Source: Enterococcus diestrammenae
GTDB taxonomy: Bacteria > Bacillota > Bacilli > Lactobacillales > Enterococcaceae
Direction: 5' to 3'
Length of the DNA: 34,055 nt
Assembly: GCF_009933255.1 (NCBI RefSeq)
Contig: NZ_MAEI01000031.1
Coordinates: 1 to 34,055, forward strand
Each line of letters opens with the position of its first letter. Position 1 is the first letter of the stretch. The position numbers were made by a program, and so were the translations under genes. Below, one piece after another: positions 1 to 8,388 of the stretch. Below the pieces are notes generated by a model. That model was not told where the DNA came from, did no database searches, and was given only the letters and a program-made list of their open reading frames with translations.

Positions 1-162
1 GGTCGAAACGATGAGATACTAACCCGCTGGAATCTCGAAAAAATTCTCACAAATCGTGTCCGAGGTATTGACTCAAATCCACTTAGTGCTAAAATTGAAA
101 ATCATAATTTGATGCTACTGCCGGGAGTTATTCGGCAGACTTATCCTACACACTTACATTAA
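1..162 (+). CDS. C-terminal end of an unidentified protein (5' truncated by window)
   Basis: Frame 1 is open from the first base to TAA at 160-162, giving the last 53 residues of a protein whose start lies outside the window. The tail is mixed polar/hydrophobic (it includes EKILTNRVRGIDSNP and ends THLH) with no motif or membrane segment I recognise. A good intrinsic terminator follows 14 bp after the stop, which supports a real gene end. I do not assign a function. Confidence 0.5.
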   Translation, partial: GRNDEILTRWNLEKILTNRVRGIDSNPLSAKIENHNLMLLPGVIRQTYPTHLH

Positions 163-175
163 ACAACATCTATGA

Positions 176-228
176 GTGACTTTTCTAGTTACTGATTCTT
201 TTTGCGGGAAATAGAAAAGTCATTTTTT
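176..228 (+). terminator. Rho-independent terminator of the upstream gene
   Basis: A perfect 11-bp inverted repeat (177-187 with 212-222, arm tgacttttcta) is followed directly by six T (223-228). It separates the truncated upstream gene from the capsule locus. Confidence 0.85.
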
Positions 229-552
229 CGAAAAAAACTCAGAAAATACTACTTGCAATGATTCTGGACAGCCACTATGATAGCAACAACAGGAAAATCT
301 ACTAAGTACAGCCAGAGACTTGTACTCAGCTAACTAGTTTATTCCAGAATGCTGCATAATTTGATAGATTCATACTTTTATGTTTTTTTGCGTATCGAAG
401 TAGGTAGTCATATTTTGACTATCCAATTTGATAAAATATCGTTTATGCGAAACGTACTATAGTTGGTGCATCACTAGAGTTAAAAGTGTACAATGCTTAG
501 TTTTTTTGAATCTTTATCGCAAATAGCTTCAAAAAACACTTTTTTGGATACT
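229..552. other. Non-coding upstream region of the capsule operon
   Basis: About 320 bp with no credible gene on either strand. It holds an inverted repeat TAGTCA/TGACTA at 405-421 and a 9-bp inverted repeat (502-510 with 528-536, arm ttttttgaa). It is AT-rich and may carry control sequences for the operon that starts near 589. Confidence 0.5.
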
Positions 553-582
553 TTGGAAATATTTAGTTGAGTATAGTATAAT
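553..582 (+). promoter_or_regulatory. Candidate sigma-A promoter of the capsule operon
   Basis: TATAAT at 577-582 is a perfect -10. A weak -35, TTGGAA, lies at 553-558 with an 18-bp spacer. Initiation would fall near 589, leaving a 5' leader of about 40 nt before the ribosome site GGGAGTGAG (613-621) and ATG 631. Confidence 0.6.
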
Positions 583-630
583 ATGAACAATTGTGACAAA
601 TAACAATTTTTTGGGAGTGAGTAAAGTTAG

Positions 631-1509
631 ATGGGAAGACCCTTAGCAAAAGGCCTAGCTGTCGTAGCCGTCGGTATCGGAGCACTGGGTATATGTTACA
701 TCGGTTACCGAGCCGATAAAACACATCAGTATGAACAACGAGTTCAGTACGCCAATAGCACCATTGCAAAAAGCCAAGAGCAGTTAGTGACTCTCACAAA
801 AACCATTGATTCGTTTTATCAAGAAGGTCAATCAATTTTTTTGAGAGAAAATTTGACGGAGTCCGAGCTTGCGGCCGTACGAGGAAAGCTTGAATCTGTC
901 AAAGTTGATGCTGAAGAATACCATATTCAAGCAGAAGACCTAACAGACGATGCTGGGGGGATTCAAGAGACCAAAGACGCCCTTGTGAAAAAAGTTAATT
1001 TGGTCAATGACAAATTAACTATTCAAGAAAAGACCAATAACTTGTTTGAGAATCCTGTGAGTTCTTGGCAGAAGCCGGTTAATGATGTAGTGATTAAAAA
1101 AGACATTTCAGACGAATCAATCGGAGAAATTCGAGAAACCTTGAAACTGTCGACGTTAGCTGACCAATGGCAAAAAAATATCACTGAGTATCTAGATTTT
1201 GCCAATGCACAGTTGACTAGGATTAAGAACATTGAAGCAACCATCGACAGCTTACTTAAAAATGGTCAAATCACAGACAAGGCAAATTATGAAAGCTATA
1301 TTGCCTTAGCAGAGAGCATCGGTCAAGTTCGTAATCTCACCTATAAGGAATCCTTTACAGCCTCACTGAACACCATAAGTGAGCAGTTAGGATACGGTAC
1401 CTTGTCACCAGGTGATAGCGGTGAGTCGGGAAATGAGTCTTCTGATGAAGGTAATTCTCATGAAGAAGCATTCACCGAAGAATATGCTGAGCCTGACGAC
1501 GAACAGTAA
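631..1509 (+). CDS. Membrane-anchored coiled-coil protein, first gene of capsule locus, function unknown
   Basis: A 292-aa protein I do not recognise as a named family. A short N-terminus with basic residues (R3, K7) precedes a hydrophobic segment at about residues 8-26, probably a signal anchor or uncleaved signal. The rest is hydrophilic, helix-rich and extracytoplasmic by inference, with heptad-like stretches at about 35-130 and 160-260 suggesting coiled coil. The last 35 residues are very acidic and rich in Ser, Glu and Asp. There is no lipobox, LPXTG motif or catalytic motif. The start is supported by GGGAGTGAG at 613-621. It lies 40 bp ahead of the chain-length regulator and has the same base composition as the regulatory trio, so a role in polymer export, chain length or wall placement is possible but unproven. 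Confidence 0.75.
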   Translation: MGRPLAKGLAVVAVGIGALGICYIGYRADKTHQYEQRVQYANSTIAKSQEQLVTLTKTIDSFYQEGQSIFLRENLTESELAAVRGKLESVKVDAEEYHIQAEDLTDDAGGIQETKDALVKKVNLVNDKLTIQEKTNNLFENPVSSWQKPVNDVVIKKDISDESIGEIRETLKLSTLADQWQKNITEYLDFANAQLTRIKNIEATIDSLLKNGQITDKANYESYIALAESIGQVRNLTYKESFTASLNTISEQLGYGTLSPGDSGESGNESSDEGNSHEEAFTEEYAEPDDEQ

Positions 1510-1549
1510 ACAGTCTTTGTAGAAAATGAAAGAGAAAGTGGGAACACTA

Positions 1550-2326
1550 ATGGAAGAGACAATCAGTTTGAAGGAAATATTTAACATCTTAAAGAAGCAT
1601 GTCGCTGCAATATTGATTAGTATGTTCGCTGGCTTGGCTCTGGCAAGCGTGGCGACGTTTTTTATCATTACGCCGAAATACAATTCACAAGCCCAATTGA
1701 TTGTTAAACTACCTCGAACAGATGCGACCAATGCGGGGGATGTCAATACGAACTTATTGATGATTAATACGTATAAAGATATGATTACTGGCGACTTGGT
1801 CATGAGCACTGTCAAAGATCGTCTGGAGTCAGAATATGATCTGGATAAAACTGTCAGTGAACTCAAAGGTGCCATCCAAGTCCAACAATCCCAGAATTCC
1901 CAAATGTTTTCCATCGTAGCAACCGATACAAAACCAGTGGATGCGGAACATATCGCCAACACCACAGCGAAAGTCTTCCAAGAAAATGCTAAAGATGTTT
2001 TGGATGTCGACAAGATTTCAATCATTTCAAATGCACAAGCCTCCATGACACCAGTCTCTCCCAACAACAAGCTGAACTTAGCAATCGGCTTGGTTCTAGG
2101 GATGATGGTAGGGGTTGGCTTGGCCTTCTTATTGGAACTGTTGGATCGTACCGTCAAAGATAGCCGGTTCGTAGCAGAAAATCTCGGCTTTACCATCCTT
2201 GGCTCAGTCCCACAAATGACAGATAAAGAAATTAAGAAGACCACAAAATCAGTGGCTGCAGTGCAAAAGCAGGACAATTCCACAACCAAACAAGACAAAG
2301 CTCGTCGCAGTCGCTCACGAGTATAG
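1550..2326 (+). CDS. cpsC: Capsular polysaccharide chain-length modulator, CpsC/Wzz (YveK) family
   Basis: This is the polysaccharide co-polymerase that controls polymer length and, in Gram-positives, works as the membrane activator of the separate tyrosine kinase CpsD. From ATG 1550 the protein has 258 aa. The N-terminus MEETISLKEIF is typical of the family, a first membrane helix covers about residues 20-42, and an extracellular Wzz domain follows. A proline-containing stretch (MTPVSPNNK) precedes the second helix at about 175-200, and a cytoplasmic tail rich in Lys and Arg ends the protein. An in-frame ATG at 1526 would add eight residues but lacks a ribosome site; the sequence aaagtggga before 1550 is the better one. 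The kinase gene starts 13 bp downstream. Confidence 0.93.
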   Translation: MEETISLKEIFNILKKHVAAILISMFAGLALASVATFFIITPKYNSQAQLIVKLPRTDATNAGDVNTNLLMINTYKDMITGDLVMSTVKDRLESEYDLDKTVSELKGAIQVQQSQNSQMFSIVATDTKPVDAEHIANTTAKVFQENAKDVLDVDKISIISNAQASMTPVSPNNKLNLAIGLVLGMMVGVGLAFLLELLDRTVKDSRFVAENLGFTILGSVPQMTDKEIKKTTKSVAAVQKQDNSTTKQDKARRSRSRV

Positions 2327-2339
2327 GGAGATATCGATT

Positions 2340-3044
2340 ATGGGAAAACGAAACAGTAAACATCATAGCCAACAAACCAGTGCCGTCAGTCTCATCACAC
2401 TAGCAGACAAAACGTCACCAATCTCAGAACAATACCGGACGATTCGGACCAATATCCAGTTTGCTTCAGCAGACAAAAAAATTCAGACCATCGTCGTGAC
2501 TTCATCTGGACCGGCAGAAGGTAAATCCACGACTTCAGCGAATCTTGCCGTGGTCTTCGCTAGCTCCGGTCAACGTGTGCTTTTGGTGGATGCGGATATG
2601 CGTAAGCCAACTGTTCACAAAACATTTGGGTTAAGTAATGATACCGGTCTGAGCCTCGTCTTGAGTACCGATCAAAGCGTCTTGGAAAATGCGCGCACAG
2701 TCGGAATCGAAAATCTGTCCATCTTACCAAGTGGGCCTAAGCCGCCAAACCCTTCTGAATTACTAGGCTCTGTACGTATGAACCAAGTCATTGAGGAAGC
2801 GCGCCACCTGTATGATGTTGTTATTTTCGATATGCCACCTGTGGTCGCCGTGACGGACGCTCAGATTATGGCGTCAAAAGCTGACGGCACACTGCTAGTT
2901 GTTAGAGAAAACGTCACGCGAAAAGATACATTAACCAATGCGAAAAATCTGTTGGAAATGGTGCAAGCGCGAGTATTAGGCGTGGTATACAATGGCACGC
3001 AAAATATGAAAGACCAAGGTTACTACTATTATTATGGTAACTAA
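2340..3044 (+). CDS. cpsD: Capsule tyrosine-protein kinase, CpsD/CapB (BY-kinase)
   Basis: A cytoplasmic bacterial tyrosine autokinase that pairs with CpsC to regulate capsule polymerisation and export. It has 234 aa, the usual length for the Gram-positive split form. It shows Walker A SSGPAEGKSTTS (about 55-66), the Walker A' motif LLVDAD (81-86), Walker B VVIFDMPP (about 160-167), and a C-terminal cluster of five tyrosines (228-232) just before the end, the usual autophosphorylation site. It sits between its activator and the cognate PHP phosphatase, completing the classic regulatory trio. Confidence 0.96.
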   Translation: MGKRNSKHHSQQTSAVSLITLADKTSPISEQYRTIRTNIQFASADKKIQTIVVTSSGPAEGKSTTSANLAVVFASSGQRVLLVDADMRKPTVHKTFGLSNDTGLSLVLSTDQSVLENARTVGIENLSILPSGPKPPNPSELLGSVRMNQVIEEARHLYDVVIFDMPPVVAVTDAQIMASKADGTLLVVRENVTRKDTLTNAKNLLEMVQARVLGVVYNGTQNMKDQGYYYYYGN

Positions 3045-3071
3045 GTTGAATTGATTTGAGGAGGAGATTGG

Positions 3072-3836
3072 ATGATTGATCTTCATTGTCATATCTTACC
3101 GGGAGTAGATGATGGGGCAGATACGTTAGCTGATAGCATTGCCATGGCAGAAAAAGCCATCAGCCAAGGCATCACACATATCTTGTGTACCCCCCATCAT
3201 AATAATGGGAAATATGTGAATCCGAAAGCTGCGGTTATCGATAAAGTGGCTGAGCTCCAGGCGGAACTCGATCGTCGTAACCTCCCTCTGACCCTACTGG
3301 AAGGGCAAGAGGTGCGGATTACGGGGGATTTAGTAGAAGAAATCCAACAAGATCAGATTTTGTTTACAGATTTGGCAGATACCTATCTTTTGATTGAATT
3401 TCCTACGATGGATGTCCCAGCCTATACGGAGCAACTTTTTTTCAAGCTGCGAAATATGGGAAAGGTGCCAGTCATCGTCCATCCGGAAAGAAATGCGAAG
3501 TTTCGTGAAGATCCCAATCGCCTGATTCCATACTTGGAGATGGGGTGCCTCGCGCAACTCACCGCTCCAAGCTACATAGGTGTCTTTGGTACAGACATCC
3601 AAAAGACGGCAAAGCAGATGGTTGAGCATAACCTCGTTCAGATGATGGCGTCTGACGCTCATGGTATCAAAAAAAGAACGTTTGCAATGAAAGAAGCCTT
3701 TCACCAAATCGGACATGACTTTGATGAAGAAAAAGTCAAAACTATGGAACAAGTGGCGAAAGATTTGATAAATGGGGATGCGGTCACATACCCAGATTAT
3801 ACAGAAGTTAAGAAGAAACGGTTTGGATTATTTTAG
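3072..3836 (+). CDS. cpsB: PHP-family tyrosine-protein phosphatase, CpsB/CapC/YwqE
   Basis: A metal-dependent phosphatase that removes phosphate from the CpsD tyrosine cluster. It has 254 aa. The PHP metal-ligand motifs are all present: DLHCH (residues 3-7), TPHHN (about 40-44), the Glu of EGQEVRI (about 77), VHPERN (about 136-141) and SDAHG (about 194-198). The ribosome site gaggaggag ends about 8 bp before ATG 3072. The stop codon overlaps the ribosome site of the next gene (taggaggcg), which suggests co-transcription. Confidence 0.95.
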   Translation: MIDLHCHILPGVDDGADTLADSIAMAEKAISQGITHILCTPHHNNGKYVNPKAAVIDKVAELQAELDRRNLPLTLLEGQEVRITGDLVEEIQQDQILFTDLADTYLLIEFPTMDVPAYTEQLFFKLRNMGKVPVIVHPERNAKFREDPNRLIPYLEMGCLAQLTAPSYIGVFGTDIQKTAKQMVEHNLVQMMASDAHGIKKRTFAMKEAFHQIGHDFDEEKVKTMEQVAKDLINGDAVTYPDYTEVKKKRFGLF

Positions 3837-3848
3837 GAGGCGTTTTCG

Positions 3849-5669
3849 TTGTTTGCATTAACAAGAAAAAGAAAAATTGGTATCTTAGTTGTTTTAGATA
3901 GTTTATTGGTTGCTTTAGCGTGTGTTATCAGCTATTTCTTTATGAAACCCTATGTGGATGTTACGACAAAATTTTTAATGCTATCGATGATTCTATCAAT
4001 TGTTTTATATCTGATGTTTGGGACGATTTTTAAAGTCTTCACCCGCATCAATCGCTACACCAATCTACGGGAAATCATGGCTATCTTTTTTGCCACGACC
4101 TGTCAATTTTTGGTGGGCTTACTTGTCATGCAATTCTTTTGGAATCAGACGTTTAGTCGCCGTTTTGAATTGTTGAGTTATATTTTGACTTTAACTTTAA
4201 TTATCGCTAGTCGTTTGTCGTGGCGGATATTTGTAGAACAACGAAACAGACGTCAAGGAAAGGGGACTAAGATTGAACGTACCATTATCGTCGGCGCTGG
4301 TGAAGGCGGTCGAATTCTACAAAATAGTTTGGTTGGTACTCCTACTTCAGGAGAAATTGATATTATCGGCTTCGTGGATGATGATCCCAATAAAGTCGGC
4401 ACTTACCTTGCTGGTATAAAAGTCTTAGGTACGCTATCAGATTTACCACAATTAATTAAAGACAATCAGATCGATATGGTGACTATTGCTATTCCATCAT
4501 TATCAAGTACTCGGCTACAAGAAATCTTTGCTAAACTTGCGGACACAACTGTCAAAGTTAATGCCATGCCTTCCATGGAAGACATGGCTTCAGGTAAAAT
4601 TTCCATCAGTCGTTTGAAAGAAATCGACGTAGTGGATCTTTTAGGTCGTGAAGAAGTCAAATTGGATATGGACTCCATCAAAGACCAAATCACCGGTAAA
4701 GTAATCTTAGTAACCGGCGCTGGCGGATCAATTGGTTCAGAACTATGTCGCCAAGTAATGAAATTTAATCCTAAACAATTATTACTATTAGGACATGGCG
4801 AAAACTCCATTTATCAAATTCACCAAGAAATGTTAAACAGTCATCGTCACGGTCAAACAGAATTTGTACCAATTATCGCTGATGTCCAAGATCGCAAACT
4901 AATCTTTGAACTAATGGCCGAATACAAACCAGATATCATCTATCATGCCGCAGCTCACAAACATGTTCCTCTTATGGAATACAATCCTAGAGAAGCTGTT
5001 AAAAACAATGTCTATGGTACGAAAAATGTCGCTGAAGCTGCCAAAGCAAACAACGTGAAAAACTTCGTCATGATCTCCACTGATAAAGCCAACCACCCAA
5101 CAAGTGTTATGGGTTCTACAAAACGCATAGCTGAAATGATTGTCACTAGCTTAAATGAACCAGGGAAAACGAAATCCTCTGCTGTCCGTTTCGGTAACGT
5201 ATTAGGATCTCGTGGTAGTGTGATTCCATTGTTCCGCAAGCAAATCGCAAAAGGTGGTCCAATCACCGTCACTGATTTCCGCATGACTCGCTACTTTATG
5301 ACTATCCCAGAAGCAAGTCGCCTAGTTATCCAATCAGGTGCCTTAGCCAAAGGTGGAGAAATTTTCATCTTAGATATGAGTGAACCAGTGAAAATTGTCG
5401 ATCTTGCCAAAAACATGATTCGACTTAGTGGTCTGACAGAAGACGATATTGAAATCGTCGAGTCTGGTATCCGCCCGGGAGAGAAACTTTACGAAGAATT
5501 ACTTTTAGATAAAGAACGCAATGATGAAGAAGTCTTTGAAAAAATCTTTGTCGGTAATATCCACGGTTTTTCAATGGATGAAGTCATGCGCTTTGTTGAA
5601 GGATTGTCAGATGATGATGATGAACTAGCTAAACAAGTATTAGCATTTGCTAATGAGTCGAATAAATAG
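3849..5669 (+). CDS. capD: Membrane nucleotide-sugar 4,6-dehydratase, CapD/WbpM/FlaA1 family
   Basis: A 606-aa protein that starts at TTG 3849 behind a strong aggagg. Four membrane helices (about residues 9-31, 40-62, 75-98, 108-126) are followed by a CoA-binding-like Rossmann domain with VGAGEGG (148-154). The catalytic SDR domain has TGAGGSIG (289-296) and the SxMxxxK triad S419, M421, K425. In this family UDP-GlcNAc is converted to UDP-2-acetamido-2,6-dideoxy-4-keto-hexose. In S. aureus, CapD supplies the 4-keto precursor of UDP-D-FucNAc. The CapN- and CapM-like neighbours support the same role here. Base composition is visibly more AT-rich than the upstream trio, so the serotype-variable part may begin here. 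Confidence 0.92.
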   Translation: MFALTRKRKIGILVVLDSLLVALACVISYFFMKPYVDVTTKFLMLSMILSIVLYLMFGTIFKVFTRINRYTNLREIMAIFFATTCQFLVGLLVMQFFWNQTFSRRFELLSYILTLTLIIASRLSWRIFVEQRNRRQGKGTKIERTIIVGAGEGGRILQNSLVGTPTSGEIDIIGFVDDDPNKVGTYLAGIKVLGTLSDLPQLIKDNQIDMVTIAIPSLSSTRLQEIFAKLADTTVKVNAMPSMEDMASGKISISRLKEIDVVDLLGREEVKLDMDSIKDQITGKVILVTGAGGSIGSELCRQVMKFNPKQLLLLGHGENSIYQIHQEMLNSHRHGQTEFVPIIADVQDRKLIFELMAEYKPDIIYHAAAHKHVPLMEYNPREAVKNNVYGTKNVAEAAKANNVKNFVMISTDKANHPTSVMGSTKRIAEMIVTSLNEPGKTKSSAVRFGNVLGSRGSVIPLFRKQIAKGGPITVTDFRMTRYFMTIPEASRLVIQSGALAKGGEIFILDMSEPVKIVDLAKNMIRLSGLTEDDIEIVESGIRPGEKLYEELLLDKERNDEEVFEKIFVGNIHGFSMDEVMRFVEGLSDDDDELAKQVLAFANESNK

Positions 5670-5678
5670 GGGTGTCCC

Positions 5679-6293
5679 ATGTATAAGAATTTTTTAAAAC
5701 GAGGCATTGACTTTTTATTGTCCTTACTAGGAATAATTATTTTATCACCAGTTTTCTTGATTCTTTGTATTGCAATTAAACTAGATTCAAAAGGGCCAAT
5801 TATTTTCCAACAAAAACGAGTAGGAAAAGATAAAACCCACTTCAATATTTATAAATTCCGTACTATGCGTACTGATACTCCTAAAGAAATGCCTACTCAT
5901 CTACTAGAAAATCCCGACTATTTTATTACTAGAGTCGGGAAATTCTTGCGGAAAACGAGCCTGGACGAATTACCACAACTTTTTAATATTCTAAAAGGAA
6001 ATATGGCAGTCATCGGTCCTCGGCCTGCTTTATGGAATCAATATGATTTAATAGAGGAACGAGATAAATATCAAGCCAATGACATTCGACCTGGGTTGAC
6101 TGGCTTAGCACAAATTAGTGGCCGCGATGAACTAGAAATTGACTTAAAAGCAAAACTTGATGGTAAATATACCGCCAATATTACACCTTTGATGGATTTG
6201 AAATGTTTCTTTGGCACGATTATCGCTGTATTCAAACACGATGGCGTTATCGAAGGTGGGACAGGTACCTTGAACAATAAAGGAGACGACTAA
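5679..6293 (+). CDS. capM: Undecaprenyl-phosphate sugar-1-phosphate transferase (initiating transferase), CapM-like
   Basis: A short, 204-aa member of the bacterial sugar transferase family (polyprenol-phosphate phosphoglycosyltransferase). It moves a sugar-1-phosphate from a UDP-sugar onto undecaprenyl phosphate to start each repeat unit. One membrane helix or re-entrant hairpin lies at about residues 11-33. The signature motifs are KFRTM (59-63), the D-E pair of SLDELPQ (96-97), VIGPRP (111-116) and RPGLTG (137-142). It resembles the PglC/CapM core, lacking the long N-terminal domain of WcaJ. The order capD-capM-capN suggests D-FucNAc-1-P as substrate; this is inferred. Confidence 0.92.
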   Translation: MYKNFLKRGIDFLLSLLGIIILSPVFLILCIAIKLDSKGPIIFQQKRVGKDKTHFNIYKFRTMRTDTPKEMPTHLLENPDYFITRVGKFLRKTSLDELPQLFNILKGNMAVIGPRPALWNQYDLIEERDKYQANDIRPGLTGLAQISGRDELEIDLKAKLDGKYTANITPLMDLKCFFGTIIAVFKHDGVIEGGTGTLNNKGDD

Positions 6294-7160
6294 ATGAAGC
6301 GGATTTTAATTACCGGTGCCAATAGTTATATTGGCACTTCTTTTGAAAATTTTATGGCTCAATTTGGCGAAGACTATCAAATTGATACGATTGATATGCG
6401 AGGAGACAGCTGGCGAGAAAAAGATTTTTCAGGGTATGATTCACTCATCCATGTAGCTGGTATTGTTCATGTAAAAGAAAAAAATGATCAATTGTATTAT
6501 CAAGTAAATCGGGACTTAGCAGTTGAAACTGCAAAAAAAGCCAAGAAAGATGGCGTGAAGCAATTCATCTTTTTTAGCTCGATGTCGATTTATGGGATGG
6601 ATACTGGAGTAATTACAAAAGAAACTAAGCCAAACCCTAAAAATGCCTATGGAAAATCTAAGTTAGCTGCTGAAGAGTTGTTAAGAGAGTTACAAGCTGA
6701 TGATTTTCAAATTTGTGTTTTACGACCTCCAATGATTTATGGACCAAATTCTGTGGGAAATTATCCAAGACTTGCAAAATTAGCTAAAAAAACACCGATT
6801 TTTCCAAAAGTCAATAACCAAAGAAGTATGCTATACATAGGAAATTTATCAGCATTCCTTAAACTGATGATAGATACAACTTTATCGGGCACTTTTCATC
6901 CGCAAAATAAAGAATATGTAAATACTTCTGAAATGGTGAAATTGATTGCAAAAACTAATAGAAAGAAACTATATCTTGTTCCCGGATTTAGTGGTATTAT
7001 TACTGTTTTTTCTAGCCAAGTTAGTACGTTAAGAAAAGTATTTGGAACGCTAGTCTATGATGAAAAAACACAAGGATTCCCTGGAAGTACATGTAATAAT
7101 AAATTAATGACTTATCAAAATAAAAATTTTGATGATAGTATTTTGGAGACAGAATTATGA
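6294..7160 (+). CDS. capN: NAD(P)-dependent sugar epimerase/reductase, CapN-like
   Basis: A 288-aa extended short-chain dehydrogenase. The N-terminal Rossmann motif is TGANSYIG (7-14), with Ser in place of the middle glycine of the usual GxxGxxG. The SSMSIYG stretch (about 96-102) and Y-G-K-S-K (near 121-125) supply the catalytic Ser, Tyr and Lys. It fits S. aureus CapN, which reduces the CapD product to UDP-D-FucNAc. WbpV-type or Gne-type 4-epimerases are close relatives and an alternative. The ATG follows the capM stop by one base, so the two are probably translationally coupled. Confidence 0.8.
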   Translation: MKRILITGANSYIGTSFENFMAQFGEDYQIDTIDMRGDSWREKDFSGYDSLIHVAGIVHVKEKNDQLYYQVNRDLAVETAKKAKKDGVKQFIFFSSMSIYGMDTGVITKETKPNPKNAYGKSKLAAEELLRELQADDFQICVLRPPMIYGPNSVGNYPRLAKLAKKTPIFPKVNNQRSMLYIGNLSAFLKLMIDTTLSGTFHPQNKEYVNTSEMVKLIAKTNRKKLYLVPGFSGIITVFSSQVSTLRKVFGTLVYDEKTQGFPGSTCNNKLMTYQNKNFDDSILETEL

Positions 7161-8386
7161 AACGTGATGTACTTTTTATGTGCCAATTTTTTTATCCAGA
7201 GTTTGTGTCATCAGCTAAATTACCCTATCAAACCGCTAAAGGATTAGCTAAAAGTGGTCTAAGTGTAGATGTTTTATGTGGTTATCCAAAGGAGTATTCA
7301 GAGGGATCTAATAAAATACCTCGGAAGGAAATGAAAGATGATATATATATTTATCGAAAACGTTATTTGCAATTCGGTCGAAAAAATTTTGTTTCAAGGT
7401 TGATAAATTATTTTTCATTTACCTTTTCAATACTTTTAAGTTTACCAAGAATAAGAAAGTATAAAATGATTATTGTATATTCAAACCCTCCAATTTTACC
7501 GATTGTTTCCATTATTGCAAAAAAAATTTTTGGGTGTAAGATTGTTTTTGTTAGTTACGATATCTATCCTGAGATTGCGATCAATACTGGAGTATTAAAA
7601 AAGGATAGTCTTATTTCAAAAATAATGGACAGTCTTAATAAGAGCCTTTTTAAAAATGTTTCAAGAGTTGTCAGTTTGTCGAGTGAGATGAAAGAGCACA
7701 TTGTTAATAATAGAGATATTTCTGCTGATAAAGTTTACGTTATACCAAATTGGGCCACTGAATCATATAGTTTTGTGGACATTTTTAAAAATGATATTTT
7801 AAAGCAGATTAGATCTGACTACAAATTAATAATTAGTTATTTTGGTAATATGGGAACAGCTCAAGACATCGAGACTTTAGTAGACGTTGTGAAACGAGAG
7901 GATATTCAAAATTCTAATATAGCTTTTATTTTTGCTGGTCATGGTAATAAGAAAGAAAAATTAAAACAATTCACTCAAGAAAATCAACTGAAAAATGTTT
8001 ATATTTTTGATTATCTTAAGGGAGATGATTTTAATGAAGCTCTAAGCATTAGCGATTTATTTGTTGTCAGTTTAGAGTCTGATATTTCTGGATTGGCAGT
8101 ACCAAGTAAAACATATAGTTATTATCAAGCTGGTAAACCGATTATTGCAATTATGTCTAATGATACTGACATTTCTAAAGAAATTCAACAATATCAGGCA
8201 GGTTATTCCTTTAAAAATCATTCGGATTCAGACATAGCTAAAACTTTATTGGAGCTTGAGCGTTCTGAAAAGTCCCTTTTACAAGGGATGGAAAAAAATG
8301 TGAAACAATTGTATGAAGATAAATACAAAATGCGATATCAAATTGACAAATATGTCAATTTAATAAAATCCTTATTGGAGGAATAG
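7157..8386 (+). CDS. capL: Glycosyltransferase family 4, CapL/WbuB-like (probable L-FucNAc transferase)
   Basis: A 409-aa GT-B transferase. The N-terminal MCQFFYPE and the central YSNPPILPIVSIIAKK stretch are characteristic of the WbuB/CapL type. The C-terminal half has SYFGNMGTAQD and the donor-binding region VPSKTYSYYQAGKPIIAI (about 317-334). In S. aureus CapL and E. coli WbuB this enzyme transfers L-FucNAc from UDP-L-FucNAc to the lipid-linked first sugar. The three genes directly downstream make that donor, which supports the assignment. It overlaps capN by 4 bp (ATGA). Confidence 0.82.
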   Translation: MKRDVLFMCQFFYPEFVSSAKLPYQTAKGLAKSGLSVDVLCGYPKEYSEGSNKIPRKEMKDDIYIYRKRYLQFGRKNFVSRLINYFSFTFSILLSLPRIRKYKMIIVYSNPPILPIVSIIAKKIFGCKIVFVSYDIYPEIAINTGVLKKDSLISKIMDSLNKSLFKNVSRVVSLSSEMKEHIVNNRDISADKVYVIPNWATESYSFVDIFKNDILKQIRSDYKLIISYFGNMGTAQDIETLVDVVKREDIQNSNIAFIFAGHGNKKEKLKQFTQENQLKNVYIFDYLKGDDFNEALSISDLFVVSLESDISGLAVPSKTYSYYQAGKPIIAIMSNDTDISKEIQQYQAGYSFKNHSDSDIAKTLLELERSEKSLLQGMEKNVKQLYEDKYKMRYQIDKYVNLIKSLLEE

Positions 8387-8388
8387 AA

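Noticed and set aside
1405..2298. A 297-codon open frame on the minus strand
   Set aside because: It lies opposite cpsC, which has clear family motifs and a ribosome site. The minus frame has no ribosome site or domain and is a shadow.
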